DNA of 64,000 nucleotides, taken from NCBI GenBank assembly GCA_037447655.1, contig JBBHKE010000298.1, positions 1 through 64,000 on the forward strand, written 5' to 3'. Position 1 is the stretch's first letter; every line of letters starts with the position of its first letter. The notes under the pieces are model-generated. The model saw nothing but the letters and a program-made list of their open reading frames with translations, was not told the DNA's origin and ran no database searches. A program made the translations under genes and the position numbers. Shown in pieces: positions 40,684 through 49,098 of this stretch. This DNA is from Zygnema cylindricum. Its lineage: Eukaryota; Streptophyta; Zygnematophyceae; Zygnematales; Zygnemataceae.

Positions 40684-43586
40684 CTGAACGAAGAAAGAAC
40701 AAAAAAAATAAAAATAATAAAATATAACACAAAAAGAAAACAAGTCAATCACATCCTCATTTTTTTTGAGGTATCCTTAAGAGGCCTCATTTTTCAATTT
40801 TGTGCTTGACTCATAAGCCAGGACTTCTTTTTATCTTTTGAGAACGACGATGTTTATTTTAGTAATCAGGAAAAACTGATTTTTGATACTTAAACCTCCT
40901 GTCGACCAGTTAAAATAGAACTGGGACTAACCAACACCAGCTAGAGATTATATATTGATGAAATATGGCAACACCATATGTTATAGCTCTTCAAATGTGA
41001 AAACTGAAATTCCAACTAAAACAACAATAATTTAACATGGCAGTTTTACTTAACAGACATATATTTAGTTTCTATATGCTCAAAATTTTGTCATTTCCCA
41101 CTGATTTTTAAAATTAACAAACAATACATGGGGCACATTGTGGCATTGCACATTTTACTTTGGGACCATTTAAGCCCATTCCATAAAGTAGAAAAAAGAA
41201 TAGCAATCGACAATCTCTCAACAACGTACATATATATACATATGTATGTGCATATGTAAATGCATACAAATATGTATAAATATTATATGCATATGTATAT
41301 AATACATGTGTATGTATTTATATATACATAAACACACATACACGCACACAAAACACATACTAAAAAATGTTAGGTGAATCCATTCGTTTCATGGATGATC
41401 ATTCCAATTTATGTGTTTTTTCAAATTTGTTTTTCTCAATTGACAATGTAATTGTTTTTTCAAATAATTATGTATTCTGGAATGAAGTCTCACAACTTTC
41501 GAAGATTTGGTAAACGAAAAATTTCATCCGGTAATGTCCCTGCAAGCTTGTTGCCTCCTAAATTCCTGTCAACGAAAAAAACTCCCTACCTCTCAAATTT
41601 AAAAATGTATATATAATATATATATGTATACACATGCATATTTTTTTGCAATGTCTCCAAATTTCTATAAATATGCAATTTACCTTGTTGTACAAAAGCC
41701 CTCATTCATTCTCATTTTACTGAAACTTCAATTTAAAGTAACAAAAATTTGCCAAGTTTTAACACATCAATCGCTATGTTTCTTTCGAATTTTGGACTAC
41801 ATAAAAACTTTGGTTGTATCTTTTAATTTTACTGTTTCATCTGTCTAAAAGAGCTGAAAGACATATCAAATAACTTCATGTCTTTTAACTTTCGCATTTT
41901 GATATAGAAAAATCGGCAACAATTTGCCGTTATGATGCAATATAGCTTCCGAAGTAGTCATTCAATTGCTCCTGATTATGAACCACAACAGAATTTTAAC
42001 CAAATTTCACTTGAATTTTTAATCCACGAAAAACCCTAGAATATATGTGCCACGACTTTTGTACAAGTATTCCAAGTTTTGGAAGGCGGAGAAGACGTTC
42101 AGCAAAGTCCCCTTTAGAGAGTTCTTTGAAAGATCCCTGAAGTCAAGACATTTTTATGTGTGTTAATTTTTGATTTTATGTTATCGTAAAACATTCATGC
42201 TTTTAAAAAAGGTGAGGCCTTCAAAGTGGCCGAACAAGGAAAAAAAAAAAACAACGAAAGAAGGCAGAAAATAGAAAAGAGGCCAAAAACAAAGAAAAAA
42301 AAAATGGAAGAGACAAAAGAGAGTATGTCGTGTGGTTTTCTTTAGAACAGGTAACCTAGAATAATAAGACAACAGAATGTTTAGGGAAATAGAAAAAAGT
42401 CAACACTATCCAAGAAACTGCATAACCGGATTGAAGTACAACTAATGGACAAAACGTCTTTTATAAAAAAAGACAAAGTGAACATTAACCGAGAAACCGC
42501 ATAAGCGGATTGAGGTATGAATAAACAGGTGCGACTAGCCTAGGTATGACTAATCTAGGTAGCCGACAGTAAAAAAAGGTCGGATGCCGAAAAGGAAAAA
42601 AATATCTACACGCTAAAAAATATTGCTATAGTTCCTGAAGTACTAAACAAATGTGTTAGACTTAGGACCACAGGTATGTACACAAAGGAGACAAAACAGT
42701 AGAAACCGCTGAAAAATTGAACAGGATTTAAGAACTTAGCTTCCACAAAAATGAGGAAATCAATGTTTTTCGGTAGGCAAAAAATGGATTTTAGAGAGTA
42801 CGATTCGCCCACAAGAAAAGGTTATTGAAGGTGAGGGCATGAAAATACAAATAAAGAAAAAAAAAAAATAGGACAAGGTTGAAAAAAAGGAAGGCCGAAA
42901 AAAGGGAATAGAGACAAACAAGGAATACAAAAAGAGAGGTTTGTAGTGCGTATTTTGTGTTAGCTAACATAACATTTTTACAACAATAGAGATATTCTTT
43001 AAATGGGAAAAGGAAAAACTAAGAGACAAGCCGTGTACACGGTTTTGGAAGTACATGTAGTAAAGGTGTGAAAAAGCAAGGTGAAACTAATCTATGTACT
43101 CGGACGCTAAAAAAAAAAGTTCGGTTGCACCGTGAGAAAGGGCATGTAAGCACTAAAAATAGATTCCCGAAGGCAATCGTCCATTCTACCCAAGGTATGT
43201 ACGGATTTTATCCAAGGTATGTACGAAGAAGAGGTAAAAAAGTACAAAACGCAAAAATAAAATATTGCACCTAGGATTCATAGAGGTCAAACTGAACATA
43301 ATCTTCAATAGGGAATTCCAATAATTTCTTTCATTCTACATTATTTTATTTTTTTCTAAACACATACAGAAGAACGTTGAAATTCACCAACTCTAAAGAA
43401 ATAACTTTGCAGGTTTGAAGTGTAGTCATGCATATACTTGTGTACAAAAATAAAGATTAATTTGATAAGCAATAATATATTAATCAATAAAAGTGGGAAA
43501 TTATTTTCTCTTACAGGTAGTGAAGTGATTTAAGATTGGTAATTGCTGGAGAAATAGATCCTGTTAATCTGCAACCTGCACAACTC
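40615..43586 (-). CDS. LRR gene, four exons visible
   Basis: Minus-strand exons at 43515-43586, 42065-42136, 41494-41565 and 40615-40683 (72, 72, 72 and 69 nt), all with AG acceptors and GT donors and all splitting a Leu codon after base two. No stop is seen in them. Neither the N-terminal cap nor a kinase domain is visible: the 5' side is bounded by Cop-3 at 43905 and the 3' side by Cop-1 in the next intron. Family role would be extracellular recognition by an LRR receptor kinase or receptor-like protein. It may be expressed if the transposon-bearing intron is spliced; equally it may be a fragment. Confidence 0.75.
41494..41565 (-). CDS. LRR exon b (72 nt)
   Basis: Acceptor ttgacag, donor gtgaga. 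Reads N-L-G-G-N-K-L-A-G-T-L-P-D-E-I-F-R-L and a split Leu. Confidence 0.85.
42065..42136 (-). CDS. LRR exon c (72 nt)
   Basis: Acceptor gacttcag, donor gtacaa. Reads D-L-S-K-N-S-L-K-G-T-L-L-N-V-F-S-A-F and a split Leu. Confidence 0.83.
42137..43514. other. LRR intron with short repeats
   Basis: No gene. An imperfect direct repeat of about 35 bp around gcataaccggattgaagta (about 42418) and gcataagcggattgaggta (about 42499) and a short gtatgtacg repeat (43190-43225) are seen. AT-rich, purine-rich on plus. Confidence 0.5.
43515..43586 (-). CDS. LRR exon d (72 nt)
   Basis: Acceptor ctttcag, donor gtaaga. Reads S-C-A-G-C-R-L-T-G-S-I-S-P-A-I-T-N-L and a split Leu. S-P-A-I is typical of an early repeat, so the N-terminal cap should lie just upstream, where Cop-3 now sits. 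Confidence 0.83.
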
Positions 43587-43904
43587 CTGAAAGAGAGCAA
43601 GTTTTTTCTTATCAATTTTTATTAAATTATAAAAAAAAAAAAATCATTTCTTAAAGCTGAACAATATTTGAAGTTTATTCCCCAAATTTTTAATATGCCA
43701 CCAAATTTATTAATCTTCGGAAAAAAAGAAAAAACGCTGCTAGTGAAGTGAAGTATCAGTGAGTAGATATATTTTTTTTTCGGATTATGGAAGAGTTATT
43801 TCTACTTGATACACAGTTGCAATTTCAAACATTTTTGGATTCCTTAAAAAGTAATTGGACATTTTTTGCGTTTCTATTTGAAATATAGACGTTTGTGAAG
43901 TTAT

Positions 43905-44368
43905 TATTGAATGAGAGGCCATGAAAGGCCGAAAAGAAAACTATGAAAAAATATCAAAGATAGGCCGAAAGAGAAGAAAAGGCCAAGATAGAGAAGACAA
44001 GGAGTAACGACAAACAAAGGAACAAGTGGGAGGTTTATCGTTTAAGTGTCTTTTAATTTTAAGTAATTTACATGACGACACAAGAGAGTCTCATAGTAAG
44101 ACAAAGTAAAAGGTAGCCGAAAAGGCTCTAAAAGGTACATCTAATCTAAGGCATAACTTAGGAAGGTACAACTAGTTACGGTAAAAGGAATCTAAGTCTA
44201 AAAGGACTCCTACACAAGAATTATCAATTCTAATAAAGGTATGTACATTCCACTAAATAAAGTACAGAACGCTAAACCAAAGTACTAGACTTATGGCGTA
44301 GCAGGTAGGACTCGAAAGTAGTGTAGAGAACAACAAGTAGTGTAGAATGGTTTAAGTATATTTCAACA
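43905..44368 (-). repeat. Cop-3 3' LTR
   Basis: 464 bp on the minus strand, TGTTGAAATAT... to ATTCAATA, adjoining a polypurine tract (cccccctcg on plus). Similar to Cop-1 and Cop-2 LTRs. Confidence 0.85.
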
Positions 44369-44390
44369 CCCCCCCTCGATTAAAGCATGT

Positions 44391-45157
44391 TTAGTCACGA
44401 ACACTGGCATAGTAAATGTGATGATGAAATAAGGGTCGAGGAAGAAGGATAGTGAGAAAATCGGCAAGTTGAGAGTCGGTGGTACAATGAGAGAAAGAGA
44501 CGGTGCCATCAATAATTTTATCACGCGTAAAATGAAATTGAATGTCAATATGTTTTGTGCGTGTATGATGGATAGGATTTTTCGTAAGAGCCAATGCCCC
44601 TTGAGAGTCACAAAAAACAAAGGTGGGAGAAGAGGGAGGAAAAGAGAGATCGGAAAGAAGGCGTCGGAACCAAATAGCCAATTTCGTGGTGGAAGTGCCG
44701 GCCATATATTCTGCCTCCGTCGAGGAAAGAGCAACAATAGTTTGTTTGCGAGATGACCAAGAGATGAGGCCACCACCTAAAGAAAACAAACACCAGAAAT
44801 GGAACGACGATCGTCGAGTTGATTTCCCGATCCGCATCGCAAAATCCAATAATCGAAGTGTTCGAAGAAAAGAAAGAGGAGGAATGAACGAGGTAGGAGA
44901 ACGATGGGAAAAGTGAGGTGAATATGTTTTGTTCATTGGAGGTATCAAAGAACACGCTTGGCAGCTTGGAGATGAGTTTGAGTGGCACAATGCGAAAATT
45001 GAGACAAAAGACAAACAACAATACATATATCGGGCCAGGTACCAAGTATAGCATACATCAATTTCCTACAATCGACCGATAGAGTGAGCTTATATCTCCT
45101 TGGGCATTCTCATCGGATGACACTTTGGACAGAGTGGTATTTGGATCAAGAGGGGCA
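44391..45157 (-). pseudogene. Cop-3 RNase H and RT C-terminus
   Basis: Minus-strand S-S-T-E-A-E-Y-M-A, F-C-D-S-Q-G-A and H-I-D-I-Q-F-H-F, close to Cop-2. A frameshift lies near 44850-45026. At 45157 the sequence is cut by Cop-4 within the region equal to L-A-P-F-D-P-N-T of Cop-2. Confidence 0.87.
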
Positions 45158-46674
45158 TGTTGAAAATGGAATTTTATATTCTAATTTATTTGCTTATTGT
45201 CTAAACTGCAGTCCTCATACTTGTCGTAGTAACTGAGGACTAGCAAGCAGCCATGGCTCCCCTTAGCAAAGACATAGGAGACAAACAGATGGAGCAGGAG
45301 ACTTCGCTCTTGCAAAAGATATATGACAGGATCAGGGTTTGATCGTGTTACCGGCCGGATAGACGCCGTACACTTTAGCCGTCCGTCTTATCCATAGGGT
45401 TATGAAGATCGTTGAAGTATATAGGGAACGACGCTTATTAAAACATTACAAGACGAAAAAATTCATTTAACAGTTTACCGAACGAGTTGAACATGGAAAA
45501 GAATTAGTCCGCACGAAATACCGATCGCACGGAATATACGATACCACATTTAATTTGGACGGACGAAATCAAATGTCCGGATTGAATCAAATGGCTCACA
45601 AAAGAGCCGGTGGACCGGAATTGAATTTTGGCGGTTTGAGGAGCAAAAGGCGGTGAATGACACGTGGCAATATTTGGTTGGACTGCGGATATCACGGAGG
45701 GTGCAAATACGGTTCAGGAACTGACACGCGTCAGCGGAGCGGCCATGCCCTACTATGGTCGTACAAGATTACAGCGGTATATGTACCTTCTTGTACTTTA
45801 TAATGTTTTGATTGGTTAGTGTACATTACACCGCCAATCGTTATTAGCGTGTAAGTTTTTTTAGCGTATAAAAATAATTACCGTGGTGTACGCTATTTAA
45901 GAATTTGAAAATTTTGGAAAAAATCATACATTCTAATTGTTTGGTTATGGTAATTTGGATCTTTGAAAAAAAAAATGTCGGCCGCAAACATGCTTACACT
46001 AATATAGGTCTTCGTACAAAATCTGACAAATCGTACACAAATCGTAAATTCACACGGTCGAAACGCGGCTGTCGGACGAATATGTGCGAGCGGGATTTTT
46101 TACGACCTGGTTTTTTTTCCTTTTTAGAACGCACATTCTCATGCGTCCACGGTTACTAAAATAATTTATTGTACTTTTTAACTTAAAAAGGTACATTTAT
46201 GTACGGTCTAACACTGACCGTACACCACTCTATTTATGAGACAACGTACTGAAAATAACCCTAAATAGAATAAAGAAAAAAATAGAATGAACTACACTAA
46301 TGGAGAATTAAAAAAAAAAAAAACGGGACGGAATTAGTGTACACAACGCTAATAACTATTGGCGGTGTAGTAGTAGGCTCAGTGAGGTGGTTTAGGACTT
46401 AGAAAAATTTAGGATTTTCAACTCTCTCCCTGAGTGCACTTGTATTTATTGACCAACTTTGGTCAACCATAACTTAATGCTCAGGGGAGCAATTTCAGTG
46501 ATTCTTTTTGCTGTGGACTCACGCAAGTCTAGGCTAAACAAGGGTGTATTTGGTCAAAGCTTTTGCGTCCCAAGGTGGGAATTATTCATTGCCAAAGTCA
46601 AAAGTGCATATATTATCCTAGAGGCTTCATATAAGCTGGACAGTCTGTGTACCAATGGAGGTCATAGAATAACA
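45158..46674 (+). repeat. Cop-4 5' LTR with an inserted MITE
   Basis: TGTTGAAAATGG to AACA. Removing the MITE and one TA gives exactly the 976 bp of the 3' LTR. Confidence 0.92.
45829..46367. mobile_element. TA-flanked MITE (family 1), second complete copy
   Basis: 539 bp; TIRs CACCGCCAATCGTTATTAGC and its partner ending ACTATTGGCGGTG; flanking TA at 45827-45828 and 46368-46369. The Cop-4 3' LTR gives the empty site (gtgtacac-TA-gtagtagg). Internal sequence matches 7534-8092. Confidence 0.92.
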
Positions 46675-46688
46675 GGTTATGGGCCCAC
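46675..46688 (+). promoter_or_regulatory. Cop-4 primer-binding site (half tRNA-iMet)
   Basis: GGTTATGGGCCCAC directly after LTR end AACA; 14 bases complementary to the plant initiator tRNA-Met anticodon arm. Confidence 0.82.
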
Positions 46689-47838
46689 CCTCTAGGGTGC
46701 CCATTTTAAATGAAACAGGGTTCATCCATTGGGAAATCATAATGAGGGGTGCATTGTTTGGAAAACAACTATGGAGTTTGTGAGTGTTTCTGTGCGTTGG
46801 CCATCCGCTAAAATGGGAGTTCCACCAAGGTTTGGAGGATCTCGATTCACACGAGGATCTGCAAGGGCAGAGGGGGTAGAGGATGTTGGAGAAAGCATCG
46901 TGTCAAACATAGGGAAGGAGAAAGGGAAGGAGAAAAGCACACCAATGGCTAGTGGATCAACTCCAATAGCACCTGTTCAAAAAATAGAGGCGAATGATCT
47001 TGAAATTTGGGATTTCAACAATATCGTGGCGACTCATTTTATTCTCGGGCGTCTCACTCAGAGAGTGGCTACACCTCATCTTCATTTGGAGAGGGCAGAC
47101 GAGTTGTGGGAAGCTCTTGTCGACATTTACAAGAGTGGTAAGATTGAGCAGCAGAAGCTGACAGATCAGAAGGTACAACCATATGTGTACAAAGGGGGAA
47201 AGATGATTGATTTTTGTAATGACTTGGCTGGGTTATTCATGCAGTTGGAGAGTGCAGGGAAAAGGGAGACCGAGAAAGAGAAGGTGAAAACTTTGTTAAT
47301 GAAACTCCCAGATGATTATGAGAACATTGTTAACAAGGTTCAGGATTTGTCAGATAATCTATGGATTTGGAACTCCGTTGTGGGGATGATTTTGGTTCAG
47401 AAAAGCACAAATGGGATTCGTAGAGGAGGAATGAGTGTTCAAGCAGTGGCTGCCGGTACTAACTGGGGGAATAAGGATTCCAAGCAACCTTATGGGAACT
47501 TTGGTGGAGGAGGAAGAGGAAATAATGACAGATCTGGACCAAGTGCTCAGAAAGGGCTTTCGAATTTTTGTAAGAAGTTGGGACACTACATGGCGAAGCG
47601 CACCAAGTTGACGAAATTGAGATTGAAAGAGGAACCGATTGGAAAACCGGCCGCAAGGAAAGAGAAGGCATTTGTGGGGACAAAAGTCATGGGAGAGGAT
47701 TTCGATAATGACGATGGAGAACTTCTCTTCAACATGGAGTTGGGGGTGAAAGGTGAGCCTAAGATTCCAAGAAGGCAAGAATGTGCTTTTTGTGGAGTGA
47801 AAGAAGCTCCTAAAGAAGCATGGATCATAGATTTATGA
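46689..47838 (+). pseudogene. Cop-4 gag
   Basis: Homologous to Cop-5 gag: F-I-L-G-R-L-T-Q-R-V-A, D-E-L-W-E-A-L-V-D-I-Y, K-L-P-D-D-Y-E-N-I-V. The zinc knuckle is degraded (N-F-C-K-K-L-G-H-Y-M-A-K-R). The first codons in the LTR (ATG GAG GTC ATA GAA) run into TAA. Open from 46729, but the N-terminus is shifted. Ends at TGA just after W-I-I-D-L, i.e. at the protease active site. Confidence 0.85.
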
Positions 47839-48099
47839 GCCTTTATGCATATATGCAGATAAAAACCATTGTTTACCAAAATGAGAAAGATCCCTACTGT
47901 AGAGATAGAGTATGGGGATTGGAGAACAGTGACCACTAATTTAGTGGGATTAGTGGATTTGAGAGTCTTATTTGATGGAATGACATCTATAGTCACTTTC
48001 TCCGATGTTCTTTTTAATCCGGAATTGAACAAGAATCTTATCTCTACGTCGGTCTTAGATGATAAGGGCTTTGAGACTAGTACTAAAAAAGGAGCCTTT
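47839..48099 (+). pseudogene. Cop-4 protease remnant, 5' side of Cop-5
   Basis: K-I-P-T-V-E-I-E-Y-G-D and V-T-F-S-D-V-L match the Cop-5 protease. Cut at 48099 by Cop-5 in a codon context F-x-T-S-T-K-K-G-A-F. Confidence 0.85.
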
Positions 48100-49098
48100 T
48101 GTTGAAATAAGTAGTTTTTGTATTTTCTAGGTCTAAATTAAATTAGCGGAAACATATATAGAAAATGATGGCAGCCTGCCTCCATCTCTTCTCTCTTTCC
48201 CCCATACTTGTTGTAGTCACTGAAAGAGAGAGAGAGCGATGGAGCCATGACTGCCTCAGCTCAATAGGAAGGACTAAAGAGTGACTTAAGTCACTCTCAA
48301 CAAAAGGTTGAGTCCGGCAGGACTCGAACCCCCGACCGGTAGAGCGCGGCGTAGCCGTTAGCTCTAACCAGTCTGTCGTAGAAGTCCGTTAGATGATATA
48401 GAGTTTCATTCATATTTAAACTATTGTATTATACTGAAATGATTTAACTGTAATATGGACGAAACGAACATAGAACTTGTTAAGGTTTAGTGCGAACGTC
48501 ATTTCGCACGAAACAAATGAAACGGACATTTGTTTTAAACGGTCGACATTTAATGTCGGATTTAATCCGACGGCGCACGTCATCGCCGAGATCGCGGAAT
48601 GGTCACTTTGGATTTTATGGACGTGGCATGACGTGGCGGCGCGTGGAAGGATGACATTCGGTCACGAGAATACCGGAGAATATACGGACGAGTGGAAAAA
48701 TGACACGCGTCCACTCAGTAGCCTTGTCGTACACAGGCCGTACAGAAAGGACATCGGCCGTAGTACCTTTCTGTACTTTACAGTAATATGATTGGTTCGT
48801 ACTTTAGTAGATAGGGGTTGTGAGAGAGATTTAGAACTTAGGAAATTTTGACACCTCTCTCTCTAAGAGAGCTTTGTATAAATTGGCATTTTTTGCCGGC
48901 TCATAACTTATCGGCTGGTTGGCCGTTTTCAGTGATTCTTTTTGCTATGGACTCAGGGGAGTCCACGCTGCAAAGGGGTGCAGTCAAATTGTCAGTTTGC
49001 CTTCTTGGGCAGCAGTGGTCGTGGCTTAAAGTGGGTTAGTTAAATACTATCTAGAGGCTTCATGTATTCTGTAGTCCAATGGAGGACACAGAATTGCA
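48100..49098 (+). repeat. Cop-5 5' LTR
   Basis: TGTTGAAATAAG to ATTGCA. TATAAAT at 48877-48883 is a plausible TATA box. The gag ATG (49079) lies 20 bp from its end. A tRNA-like stretch lies antisense at 48311-48370. Confidence 0.95.
48311..48370 (-). other. Degenerate tRNA-like segment in Cop-5 LTR
   Basis: The minus strand reads tggttagagc, resembling a tRNA D-arm, and 30-odd bases later GGTTCGAGTCC, a perfect pol III B-box core (plus 48320-48330). Stems are imperfect and there is no acceptor stem, so it is not a tRNA gene. Also at 53633-53692 in the 3' LTR. Confidence 0.4.

Noticed and set aside
40615-43904. Kinase domain of the LRR receptor
   Set aside because: No GxGxxG, HRD or DFG blocks seen in any frame here or elsewhere in the window.
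48311-48370. A genuine tRNA gene
   Set aside because: Only D-arm-like and B-box stretches; T-stem mispairs, no acceptor stem or clear anticodon arm.
48477-48791. 104-residue frame in both Cop-5 LTRs
   Set aside because: Lies in LTR U3, upstream of the TATA box, no domain, and equally explained by chance.
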